DNA of 53,837 bases, taken from NCBI GenBank assembly GCA_041740975.1, contig JBGSKV010000062.1, positions 1 to 53,837 of the forward strand. Reading direction: 5' to 3'. The position numbers were made by a program, and so were the translations under genes. Shown here piece by piece: positions 1 through 8,334 of this stretch (positions are counted from its first letter, which is position 1; every line of letters starts with the position of its first letter). The notes below the pieces were generated by a model. It saw only the letters and a program-made list of their open reading frames with translations, searched no databases and was not told the origin of the DNA. The stretch is from JBGSKV01 sp041740975 (GTDB lineage: Bacteria > Bdellovibrionota_B > Oligoflexia > Oligoflexales > JALZUQ01).

Positions 1-110
1 TCGAGCTTGCGGATTGTTTCAAGGTGGACAGCGTCGATTTGCAATTCAGGTTCAACCATCGACGACTTGTGACGCACAATTCTGTCAGAATCGCTGGGGT
101 CACGATCCTT

Positions 111-1403
111 ATGTTCGTCAGTACTGTTCAAGTGTTAACTAGAAAATTTTTCACTCTACTTTTTATAAACGTATGTGCATTAGTCGCATGGTCGACCGCA
201 TATTCATGTCCAGCGTTTCTACCGGCAAAGCAATTGATCCTACCGGAAGGTGCGAAGCGGCATCATCTGCGGCTTTTTGTTATCGATGCGGAACGAAACG
301 TTCGGGTTTGGCGCGATATTCCCGTACAAGTTGATCCATTAAACGAAGAAGGATCATTGAAAGTTGGCGAGCAATCACTTGCTGAAAAGGCGAATATAGA
401 GCCGACTGATCGAATAGCCATGCGCGTAGAAGATTTTCGGCCTGCAAAATCCTCTAGCGATACATTCCCCTGTGGTAGCAAACAGCTCGTTGAAGTGAGC
501 GACCCGAGTCGGAAGAACGCATTCGCATATTTGGCAGTCTGCAGCGACGGGGCGCCAAACGTCACAAAAAAAGTTTCTTATGACGCCAAGGCTTCACTGG
601 TCACTTCCCCCGCTTACAGGTACGAATTTAAGCCTAAAAATCAGTTGATGTTTAAAAAGATTGACCTGGTCGACGGTCAAAACCTCATCAATGCCGTGAA
701 CTCTTCCAGTTTGTTTTTACGATTCAATGTCAAAAACTTCCTGACGCTGCATTTTGACAACCGAAATGTCACATCTATGGTGAACTCAACCTACATCGGA
801 CCTTTAGCGGCGATTGCAAACTACAGTTTCACACTGAAGATTTTATTTTTTAATTTCGATTTGAAAATGGATACGAGTGTATCTTTCTTTGAAGATTCCG
901 CTTTGATTCCCCTGCAGTTTAAGGCTCCAATCGCCGGGGTTCTGAACCGGGGCAGTGGTTCGTTTTATTGGTGGAATAAAGGTAAAGACTTGAAGCTTGA
1001 TGCGGTCGGGAGTGATAAGACGTTGCCAATGGCAGACCCCAACTTGATTTTGAATGATCCAGTCGCACTCGCCCAAAAAGGACTGTCATACTGCAAAAAA
1101 GAATGCATTTATAGCCTGACCGGTACTGCTGATGGGAAGGCCTTTACGATCTATATGAATGTTCCTCGGTACCTAGTGGAAGTCGGCTTCTTCCCGCAGT
1201 TTGTGAAAGATGTTTCCGCCTTCGAAAAAGAGGCACAGTGGCCGGAAGAATCAGTTCTCGATTCCAAAGACTCGGTAGGAATATTCTTTGACACAACACT
1301 CGTGCCGTCTGGAGAGCATCGAGTCGAACAATGGCTGCGCACTGGAAAAGACTCTAAAGGCTCATGCCCCAAAGATATTATACATCGGCCTTTAAAGGCA
1401 TAG
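111..1403 (+). CDS. Exported protein of unknown function
   Basis: I do not recognise this 430-residue protein. The reading frame is open to the window edge, but residues 1-32 from the ATG at 111 form a signal peptide (short basic n-region, hydrophobic FFTLLFINVCALVAW core, STAYS before the cut), so I take that start; a GTG at 132 is also possible. The mature part is rich in beta-type segments and has several cysteines, which suits a periplasmic or surface protein with disulfides. Its 3' end overlaps the convergent dehydratase gene by 12 bp. The function is open. Confidence 0.7.
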   Translation: MFVSTVQVLTRKFFTLLFINVCALVAWSTAYSCPAFLPAKQLILPEGAKRHHLRLFVIDAERNVRVWRDIPVQVDPLNEEGSLKVGEQSLAEKANIEPTDRIAMRVEDFRPAKSSSDTFPCGSKQLVEVSDPSRKNAFAYLAVCSDGAPNVTKKVSYDAKASLVTSPAYRYEFKPKNQLMFKKIDLVDGQNLINAVNSSSLFLRFNVKNFLTLHFDNRNVTSMVNSTYIGPLAAIANYSFTLKILFFNFDLKMDTSVSFFEDSALIPLQFKAPIAGVLNRGSGSFYWWNKGKDLKLDAVGSDKTLPMADPNLILNDPVALAQKGLSYCKKECIYSLTGTADGKAFTIYMNVPRYLVEVGFFPQFVKDVSAFEKEAQWPEESVLDSKDSVGIFFDTTLVPSGEHRVEQWLRTGKDSKGSCPKDIIHRPLKA

Positions 1404-2339
1404 CTTCAAGGTAGCTTGATCGATGTTCCCACCGGACAATATCATACCCTTTTTTTTACTAGCATTCAGGTTCGAACGATGAAAAAGTGCAGCTGCTGCC
1501 GCTAGACAGCCGGTTGGTTCGACAATGATCTTCATCTTCATCGCTAAAAAACGCATGGTTTCTTTGATTTCTTCGTCGCTTACTGTGATGATTTCCGAGA
1601 CATGGTTTTTTATAATTTCAAAGTTTAGTGCGCCCAGTTGTTGAGTCTGCGCTCCATCCGCAATTGTTTTTGGGGTGGCGATCCTGACAATGTGACCCTT
1701 ACTCAAACTTTGTTGCCCATCATTTCCCATTTCCGGTTCGACCCCGATGACTTTGCAGTTGGGCGAAAGTTGGCGAGCGGCGATACAACTTCCGGCCAAC
1801 AAGCCACCTCCACCCAGTGGTACCAAAAGTATATCTAGGTCGCCGACCTCGTCAAAAAATTCAGATGCACACGTTCCCTGACCTGCGATGATATGTGGGT
1901 GGTCGAACGGGGGAATGATGGTGAGATCGCGTTCCAGCGCTAGATTCTGGGCGATGGCTTCTCTGTCTTCCTTAAATCGGTCGTAAAGAATCACTTCACC
2001 ACCATACGCCTTCGTAGCTTCCATTTTTAACTTTGGTGCATCCGTGGGAGCAACAATCGTCGCGGGACACTGCCATAAGTTTGCGGCAAGTGCGATGGCC
2101 TGCGCATGGTTGCCAGATGAATAAGTGATAACCCCACGCTTTCTGATCTTGGGAGGCAATTGCGAGAGGGCAAAATAAGCACCTCGAAACTTAAAGGCTC
2201 CGGCTCTTTGAAAGTTTTCGCATTTGAAAAAGACCTGGCACCCCATGGCTTCATTTGCCATTCGTGAGGTCAGAACGGGTGTGCGATGGGCCACACCGTT
2301 TAAAATTTTCTGTGCATGTTGAAGAGTGAGATAGTCCAT
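1392..2339 (-). CDS. Threonine/serine dehydratase or serine racemase family (PLP, fold type II)
   Basis: The 315-residue protein has the fold-type II PLP signature. The Schiff-base lysine is K50 in GAFKFRGA, a SSGNHAQ loop follows near residue 90, and the glycine loop that holds the cofactor phosphate is PLGGGGLLAG. Family members deaminate threonine or serine to 2-oxo acids or racemise serine in the cytoplasm. There is no C-terminal ACT regulatory domain, so it resembles the short catabolic or racemase forms, not biosynthetic IlvA. It lies 22 nt behind the C25 peptidase gene on the same strand and may be cotranscribed. Dehydratase and racemase activity cannot be separated from sequence alone. 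Confidence 0.9.
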   Translation of the reverse strand: MDYLTLQHAQKILNGVAHRTPVLTSRMANEAMGCQVFFKCENFQRAGAFKFRGAYFALSQLPPKIRKRGVITYSSGNHAQAIALAANLWQCPATIVAPTDAPKLKMEATKAYGGEVILYDRFKEDREAIAQNLALERDLTIIPPFDHPHIIAGQGTCASEFFDEVGDLDILLVPLGGGGLLAGSCIAARQLSPNCKVIGVEPEMGNDGQQSLSKGHIVRIATPKTIADGAQTQQLGALNFEIIKNHVSEIITVSDEEIKETMRFLAMKMKIIVEPTGCLAAAAALFHRSNLNASKKKGMILSGGNIDQATLKLCL

Positions 2340-2361
2340 GGAGTCACATTACACTATCATT

Positions 2362-4104
2362 CTAATGTGTCTTTATCTTAAGTGTGGGATCGCCAAAAAT
2401 ATGCCAGGTTTCAAAAGTTTGTTCGGCAGTACTCGCATCATCTTCTAGTACAGCTATTGCTCCATTGGTAAACAATGATCCCACCGTACGATAGGTGCCT
2501 TTAGAAATAAAACTGGCGATCGCTTTTTGCCCGACCGTAGGCGGCACCCAATCTTGCTCCGTTGAAGAGGCGAAAATGGCAATTGCGCCCGTTGGAGCTT
2601 CAGGAGTTCCGGCCTTCAGCCAGACTTCGGCAAATGAATCTGTCTTTGCACCGAAGCGACCATTGAGACACGCCACATCCACGATAACGGGAAGTTTGCC
2701 GGTGTTTTTGAGTTCTTTGATGTCGGAGTTATTGAAATCCCCGGTTCCCCAACTCGTTTCGTTGCCGTGGCCTAGATAGTTGACTAGTCCGCGGCCATCA
2801 TTGAGTGATGCCGTGATGTCGCTAGCTCTGACGCCCGGGTCATAAAGTTTTTCGACTGTAGTGTATCGAGATTCCATGAGGATTTCGCGTAGGGCATTAG
2901 CTCTTTCACCATCTGTTGGAGACCCCTCATCCGAGGCAATGCCAATGGCTTTGCGGTACCAGTCGCCAGAAGCTGGATTCTTTTCATAGTTAATGCTTCG
3001 ATAAATCATATTCGAGACATCGCTAGCATTCTTTGCAGGGAAACGACCGATGATGACCTCTGGATAGCTGTCATTTCCTTCGATGAGGCCGTACATCGGG
3101 TCGGCTTCATTGCCATTGGCGTTACCGGATTTGCCTTCGTGAAATGGTATAAACTCCGCGTCGCCAACGAAGAGGACGAAGGTTAGAGCTGGATTTTCTG
3201 TGTAAAAGTTTTTGATGAATTTTTTGATATCTTCGTAGGTGTCACCAATATCACGCAAATTGTTGAGGTGGGTGCGAAAGCCCATTTTGCGTTTCCACTC
3301 GACAAATGGTGCCATCTGACCAATGAACTTATCATGCGAAATAATCAGTAGTTCGCCTTGATCTTTGACGTCTGCATAGGTGGCGCGATTTGAACGACTT
3401 TCAATGGATTGTTTGAAGTTTGAGAAGTGTTCGCGATACAAGTTTTGAAACGATTCGTTATTGTTCTGACCCTTGATCATGCGATTGTCGCCATATGTGC
3501 GGTTCAGTTTGATTTCTAACGTCATGCTTTCGGTTACGATCAGTTCGCGGGTTTTTATGTTATAGGAAAAAGGCCGGAGCTGGAGTTTCACACCTTTCAC
3601 GTTTCGAAACAAAAAGGGCAGACTTAAAGAGAAAGCTGGTTCTACGTAAAACTTCTGACCACTGTAGTAGGACTCATTTATTTCATATGTAGTTTCATCA
3701 AAAGGGGTACAGCGTGAGATTTCTCCACGACTCGGGAGCGGAGGAAGCATCGCAATGTTTTTTATTTTTTGGTCAATGAGTCGAATCGATGCGGTGGATG
3801 AATAGGGGATAGCCAAATCCTTCGAGATACGTGGCAAAGAAGGAAGCCCGCGAATATCAGTCAGGCTTGCGCCCTCAAGCCTAATTTCCGAGAACTGTTT
3901 GTTTAAAGTAGAAATGTTTTTGAATTCAAAGTGATGCAATGAGAACTCGACAGTTATCGAGTCAGAATGGAGTTGCGAAACCTTCATTTCAAAAGGTGTA
4001 GTCGCATTAGGTTTGATTTCATAGAGCTCAGCCAAGCAGACAGATGGCGCTAAGTATGTGAAAAGACCAATAACCGTCAAACAGGTTTTTGCGATAAAGC
4101 TCAT
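2362..4104 (-). CDS. Exported C25-family (gingipain-like) cysteine peptidase
   Basis: The 580-residue protein begins with a signal peptide ending near CLA (about residue 25). A propeptide-like beta-rich region follows, then the caspase-like C25 domain from about residue 250. The catalytic pair is visible: H446 in NYLGHGNETSWG and C479 in VACLNGRFG. The tail FGDPTLKI is typical of the end of the C25 catalytic domain. No type IX sorting domain follows, so it is probably periplasmic or released by another route. The start is supported by GAGGT just upstream. A secreted endopeptidase fits a predatory or scavenging lifestyle, which is an inference. Confidence 0.85.
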   Translation of the reverse strand: MSFIAKTCLTVIGLFTYLAPSVCLAELYEIKPNATTPFEMKVSQLHSDSITVEFSLHHFEFKNISTLNKQFSEIRLEGASLTDIRGLPSLPRISKDLAIPYSSTASIRLIDQKIKNIAMLPPLPSRGEISRCTPFDETTYEINESYYSGQKFYVEPAFSLSLPFLFRNVKGVKLQLRPFSYNIKTRELIVTESMTLEIKLNRTYGDNRMIKGQNNNESFQNLYREHFSNFKQSIESRSNRATYADVKDQGELLIISHDKFIGQMAPFVEWKRKMGFRTHLNNLRDIGDTYEDIKKFIKNFYTENPALTFVLFVGDAEFIPFHEGKSGNANGNEADPMYGLIEGNDSYPEVIIGRFPAKNASDVSNMIYRSINYEKNPASGDWYRKAIGIASDEGSPTDGERANALREILMESRYTTVEKLYDPGVRASDITASLNDGRGLVNYLGHGNETSWGTGDFNNSDIKELKNTGKLPVIVDVACLNGRFGAKTDSFAEVWLKAGTPEAPTGAIAIFASSTEQDWVPPTVGQKAIASFISKGTYRTVGSLFTNGAIAVLEDDASTAEQTFETWHIFGDPTLKIKTH

Positions 4105-4352
4105 AGATACCTCTATTGAATCAATCGAGAACTACAAAGGTTTTCGGCGGCTTTTTGCAAAAATGAAGAAGAAGTCTTCGACTCCTAAGGGGGCGGGAAC
4201 GGAAGGACAAAAATAGCTTATTATTTCGGGATATTAAAATTAGGGTTGGTACCGACTCAAAATATTCGAATTAAATCCTAATGTAGTCGGGTAGTGGTGA
4301 CGATGGACAGTGGCTTCGATGTTGAATGAATGAAGTTTCTTAGAGGTTTCAC

Positions 4353-4829
4353 ATGCCAAGCAATATTGTCAGGCTCTATCGCCAATTATTCGTGATTTTC
4401 ATGTTTGCTTCAGTATTAAGTTGTGGTTCTGAAGTTATTAATGAACGCGGATATGCGACTAGCAATGACGCCAATCCCATCGATCCCGATGACGCTGCTA
4501 TTGATATGGGGCCCACTACGGAAATGTTTGATCTTTACGCCATGGCTTACTTTCAAGATGGAAGTCTCGGCCCACGCGCCGCCGTCATCAAAATGGAATA
4601 CTTGATAGCCAATAAGAATGTGGAAGTTGAGTTTTGGCATGGACACAATGGTGTCATGCATAAGTTCGTCTTGGGTCCAGCCGAGTTTGCCAAAATTAAA
4701 TCTGGCGAAAAGTTTGAACTAGAGACAACTGAAGTGGATGGCCACACTCATAAGCTGTTTATTGATAGTTCGGATCTAAAATGGCGTGTAGAAAATGCAG
4801 TTGCCAAAAAAGTACCGATAAAATCATAA
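4353..4829 (+). CDS. Small lipoprotein of unknown function
   Basis: The 158-residue product has a type II signal peptide with lipobox VLSCGS, followed by an acidic, low-complexity linker (about residues 30-50). A compact domain of about 100 residues follows, rich in His, Glu and Lys (EFWHGHNGVMHKF, DGHTHKLF). The histidine-rich strands could bind a metal, but no known metal site is recognisable. AGAGGT lies about 9 nt upstream of the ATG. It is monocistronic or the first gene of a loose plus-strand group. Confidence 0.7.
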   Translation: MPSNIVRLYRQLFVIFMFASVLSCGSEVINERGYATSNDANPIDPDDAAIDMGPTTEMFDLYAMAYFQDGSLGPRAAVIKMEYLIANKNVEVEFWHGHNGVMHKFVLGPAEFAKIKSGEKFELETTEVDGHTHKLFIDSSDLKWRVENAVAKKVPIKS

Positions 4830-4917
4830 TAAAAACCTCAATCAGGGAAAGCCGTTGACTTTCTTTTGACCGTTCGCCATCTTAGCGAGCGGGTTTTAAC
4901 CTTTTTGAGAGCGTTGT

Positions 4918-5805
4918 ATGTACTTTGTTTTTCGGTTTTATATTGTGTCGATTTTTATGCTGGGCCCAACTCAGCTTCTCGCGGAGAAAGCTTTCGGGCC
5001 CTCTACTTCAATGGAGTATAGTGGCGCAGTCGAGCGTGATGACAAAAAAGGTGGGTTGCGTTCCGCCGACTCGGCTCGAATTCGTTTTAGTGCGGAGCTC
5101 TTTTATCCCATAGAAGCTAGTTCATTGAACTCAACTTTTTATCCTCTTTTCACTTATAGTCACGAAATTCGGAAAGCAGAAAATCCCCCTTCTACAGGTA
5201 TTGATTTACCCGAAAGTATGGCATCTGCCGGTTATGGAATTGCGAATGTGTACCACCTCGCTGATTATGATCTGACAGGTATGATGATGATCTACGACTC
5301 GTTTCGAAGTTCTGATCCTAACACAAAAATGTGGGAAGCGATCGCTGGTGCCGATGTCAAAAAATTAAGTCTATTTGGCTTGTCGGATCAAAAATTGACG
5401 CTCTTAGTAAGATATCGTCATTACCGGCATGCCACGCGTTGGCTCCCGCTCATTTACTATAAATTTAAAGCCGGTGACTATGACATAGACATTCGGCTGC
5501 CTTCTCGAGTGATTGTGGGGCGTGACTTTTATAATGGAAATCTTACTTTGTTTGGTGGTGCAAGTTTGCACGCAGCAGACTATCCCTTATACATTGAAAC
5601 CGAAGCCGCGTGGACCGAGGGTTACGTCTCCACGATCTTCATAGGCACTCGTTTTCGTTTGAGCGGAGTTGTCTTTCTCGAACTGCGCGGCGGAGTTTGG
5701 TCGGACACAATGGAAGTTTACGCCGAAGACCGACAGCTGATAGAATATTCTTCTAACTTCCAACCTTGGGTCCGTTTGGCAATTCAGACGGTCGTCGAAA
5801 AGTGA
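4918..5805 (+). CDS. Exported protein, probable outer-membrane beta-barrel
   Basis: The 295-residue protein starts with a signal peptide ending around LLAEKA. The rest is made of alternating aromatic/hydrophobic and polar residues in short strands (for example RIRFSAELFYP, LFGGASLHAADYP, WVRLAIQTV), as in small outer-membrane barrels. It ends in V-V-E-K and not in the usual terminal Phe or Trp, so the barrel call is tentative. Its stop is 7 nt ahead of the UbiB-like gene, which suggests coupled expression. Confidence 0.6.
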   Translation: MYFVFRFYIVSIFMLGPTQLLAEKAFGPSTSMEYSGAVERDDKKGGLRSADSARIRFSAELFYPIEASSLNSTFYPLFTYSHEIRKAENPPSTGIDLPESMASAGYGIANVYHLADYDLTGMMMIYDSFRSSDPNTKMWEAIAGADVKKLSLFGLSDQKLTLLVRYRHYRHATRWLPLIYYKFKAGDYDIDIRLPSRVIVGRDFYNGNLTLFGGASLHAADYPLYIETEAAWTEGYVSTIFIGTRFRLSGVVFLELRGGVWSDTMEVYAEDRQLIEYSSNFQPWVRLAIQTVVEK

Positions 5806-5812
5806 GTCTCTT

Positions 5813-7162
5813 TTGGCCGACAAAAAGATTTCTAAGCAAAAGAAAATTCCTCAGTCTGCTACCGCTCGCTTAGGGCGTCTCCTTGGCGCATCAACTCGTA
5901 TGATCAGCCGCGAAGTGGTTGGACGAGTCTCACGTCAACTCAAGAAGGTTAAAGAAGGTGAGAATCCTCGCCTTACACTTTATGTAAAGCAAGCGGAAGA
6001 TTTGGTATCCACCCTCGGAAATCTCAAGGGTGCCGCGATGAAAGCTGGTCAACTGCTCAGTCTCGAAATGAGCGACTTGTTACCAGAAGAAGTGACAAGT
6101 AAACTGCGCGAGTTGCACGACAGTGCTAATAGCATGGGACTTGAGGAGGTCGAAAGAATTCTTCGCAAAGAGTTGGGACATTTGCTTCGCGAAAAGATCA
6201 CCAATCTCAGCCCAGAGCCCATTGCTTGCGCGAGCATAGGGCAAGTTCACAAAGCTCAGTTTAGGGGGCAGGACATTGTTATCAAAGTTCAGTTTCCCGG
6301 TGTCGAGAAGACAATTGGAAGTGACCTTTTGATACTTAGAAATCTTACGAAGACGGTCATGAAAGTTTCGGGCCGCGCTTGGTTACTGGATGATATTTTT
6401 AAGGCCCTTAACGAAAGTCTACGCGCGGAAACCGACTATAAACGTGAGGCAAAATCCATCGAGGCCTATGGGTTGGCCTTTGCTGATCGCGACGAATATA
6501 TTGTGCCAGATGTATTTGAGGAAATTTCTACTCGCCGTATCCTGGCCATGTCCCATATCTGTGGTATTCGACTGTCTGAGTATTTACCTACCCTTACGCA
6601 AGAGGATCAACGTGCGTATTTTGCCAAACTTATTTTGGATTTGCTAATCTTTGAGTTTTTCAAATGCGGATTGGTGCAAACAGACCCGAATTACGGGAAT
6701 TTTCTGATGAATACGCAAACGAGAGTTCCGCGCTTGGTCCTTCTTGATTTTGGTGCAACTAATAAGTATGGCAAAGACTTTCGTAAGAATGTTCGTCGAA
6801 TTCTCTTGGCAGCTTATGATCGCGACACTAAGTCCGTGATTGAGCAAGCTCGTGAAATGGAACTCTTAGGTTTGAAAGAAACCGATGAGGCCCAGGTAGC
6901 CTTTGTCGAACTCATGGAAAATATTGTCCAAATTTTCCGCCCGGAGTGCCAACCATTCGCTTTTGCCGATGAGAGTTACCTAAAAACTATGCGGCATTCT
7001 TCACTCAGCTTTGCAAGTAAGGCGCGTAATACCACGCCCGCTCGTCAGATGATTTTTTTGAATCGGAAACTTGGGGGCATGTACCATCTATTGAAGGATG
7101 CTCGATGCCAGGTGGATCTTCATGACTATTGGCAGCAACTCATGGATATGGACTTAAGTTAG
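5813..7162 (+). CDS. ABC1/UbiB-family atypical protein kinase-like protein
   Basis: The 449-residue protein shows the hallmarks of the ABC1/UbiB/ADCK family: the KxGQ motif (KAGQ, residues 77-80), the alanine-rich nucleotide loop PIACASIGQVH (136-146), the VAIK-like lysine near 158, the catalytic loop QTDPNYGNFL and the DFG motif LLDFGA. Bacterial relatives support ubiquinone or other prenyl-lipid metabolism and act as ATPases more than as protein kinases. The start codon is TTG, 7 nt after the upstream stop. The next in-frame ATG would remove only the non-conserved N-terminus, so the start is uncertain. No ubiquinone synthesis gene is nearby. Confidence 0.85.
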   Translation: MADKKISKQKKIPQSATARLGRLLGASTRMISREVVGRVSRQLKKVKEGENPRLTLYVKQAEDLVSTLGNLKGAAMKAGQLLSLEMSDLLPEEVTSKLRELHDSANSMGLEEVERILRKELGHLLREKITNLSPEPIACASIGQVHKAQFRGQDIVIKVQFPGVEKTIGSDLLILRNLTKTVMKVSGRAWLLDDIFKALNESLRAETDYKREAKSIEAYGLAFADRDEYIVPDVFEEISTRRILAMSHICGIRLSEYLPTLTQEDQRAYFAKLILDLLIFEFFKCGLVQTDPNYGNFLMNTQTRVPRLVLLDFGATNKYGKDFRKNVRRILLAAYDRDTKSVIEQAREMELLGLKETDEAQVAFVELMENIVQIFRPECQPFAFADESYLKTMRHSSLSFASKARNTTPARQMIFLNRKLGGMYHLLKDARCQVDLHDYWQQLMDMDLS

Positions 7163-7223
7163 ACTCAGGTTGTATAATTATTAGGAAGATTCTGGATTGA
7201 CTTCAGTTATTTTCCGAATCCTA

Positions 7224-7253
7224 TTGAACTCTTGACGACAATCTTTCTATAAT
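7224..7253 (+). promoter_or_regulatory. Sigma70-type promoter for the TerC gene
   Basis: A TTGAAC box at 7224-7229 and a perfect TATAAT at 7248-7253 are separated by 18 bp. They lie 25 nt upstream of the TerC start codon, within an untranslated gap of 115 bp after the UbiB-like gene. Confidence 0.55.
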
Positions 7254-7277
7254 GCCCGCTTGCGAGTGGGGTAATGC

Positions 7278-8243
7278 ATGCAAGTACCAATTTGGGCATG
7301 GGGCGTTTTTCTAGTTTTCATTTTTTCAGTTCTTGCGATTGATTTGGGTCTCTTCCATAAAAAAGACCACGTCGTAAAAATGAAAGAGGCGTTGAGCTGG
7401 ACAGCGGTCTGGGTCACCTTGGCCTTCATTTTTGCGGCTATAGTCAATGCCTGGATGGGGCGTACGGCGGCGATGGAGTTCATCGCGGGTTATTTGATCG
7501 AATACTCGCTGAGCGTTGATAATATTTTTGTTTTTATTCTGATTTTCAAATATTTTCGAACTCCCGCAATCTATCAGCACCGAGTGTTGTTTTGGGGGAT
7601 TTTGGGGGCAGTTGTTCTCAGAGCAGTTTTTATCCTCGCCGGTATTGCACTTATCAACAAATTCCATTGGACCATTTATGTTTTTGGCGTGTTCCTAGTT
7701 TTCACAGGAGTTAAACTTTTCTTTGAAGATGAGAAGGAGATTGATCCTGAGAAGAATCTCGTGCTTCGCCTACTGCGGAAATTCGTTCGTATGACCTCAG
7801 AATATGACGGGCACAAGTTTTTTACGATCAAAGACGGAGTACGAGTTGCTACGCCTCTGTTTGCAGTCTTGGTGGTCGTTGAAACGTCGGATGTCATCTT
7901 TGCGGTGGACTCTATTCCGGCTATTTTAGCCATTACCAAGGATCCTTTTATTGTCTTTACGTCCAATATTTTTGCGATTTTGGGGCTTCGTTCACTTTTC
8001 TTTGCCCTTTCAGGACTTATGGATATCTTCCACTTTTTACATTATGGCTTGGCGTTTATTTTGATGTTTGTGGGTGGCAAAATGCTAATGTCGGGCTGGT
8101 ACAAACTTCCTATTTCCGTGTCGCTTGGAGTGATTGCGGGGATTCTATTGCTGTCTGTACTCTTTTCCATTCCTAATGCTCGTCGTGTTCTTGCGCAGCG
8201 TAGGGAGGAAGAGGCATTGGCTAGGGACAAATTAGTTCAATAG
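7278..8243 (+). CDS. TerC/Alx-family integral membrane protein
   Basis: The 321-residue protein has eight or nine hydrophobic membrane segments and the conserved acidic motifs of the TerC family: DLGLFHKKDH near the N-terminus, EYSLSVDNIFVF in the third helix and ETSDVIFAVDSIPAI in the middle. TerC/Alx proteins are inner-membrane proteins linked to manganese export and to loading metalloproteins during export. GAGTGGGG precedes the ATG. It has its own promoter and is followed by a convergent histidine kinase gene. No manganese riboswitch was seen in the short leader. Confidence 0.9.
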   Translation: MQVPIWAWGVFLVFIFSVLAIDLGLFHKKDHVVKMKEALSWTAVWVTLAFIFAAIVNAWMGRTAAMEFIAGYLIEYSLSVDNIFVFILIFKYFRTPAIYQHRVLFWGILGAVVLRAVFILAGIALINKFHWTIYVFGVFLVFTGVKLFFEDEKEIDPEKNLVLRLLRKFVRMTSEYDGHKFFTIKDGVRVATPLFAVLVVVETSDVIFAVDSIPAILAITKDPFIVFTSNIFAILGLRSLFFALSGLMDIFHFLHYGLAFILMFVGGKMLMSGWYKLPISVSLGVIAGILLLSVLFSIPNARRVLAQRREEEALARDKLVQ

Positions 8244-8334
8244 TCATGGTTCTGTTTTTGCGTCAACTAGTAATTTATCCTCGTGGGTTAATAGCAGAAC
8301 TACCTTGAAAGAATGGAAATGAATAGGACAGAAG

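Noticed and set aside
7232..7253. TTGACG paired with TATAAT upstream of TerC
   Set aside because: The spacing is only 10 bp. The TTGAAC box 18 bp upstream of TATAAT is the better -35.
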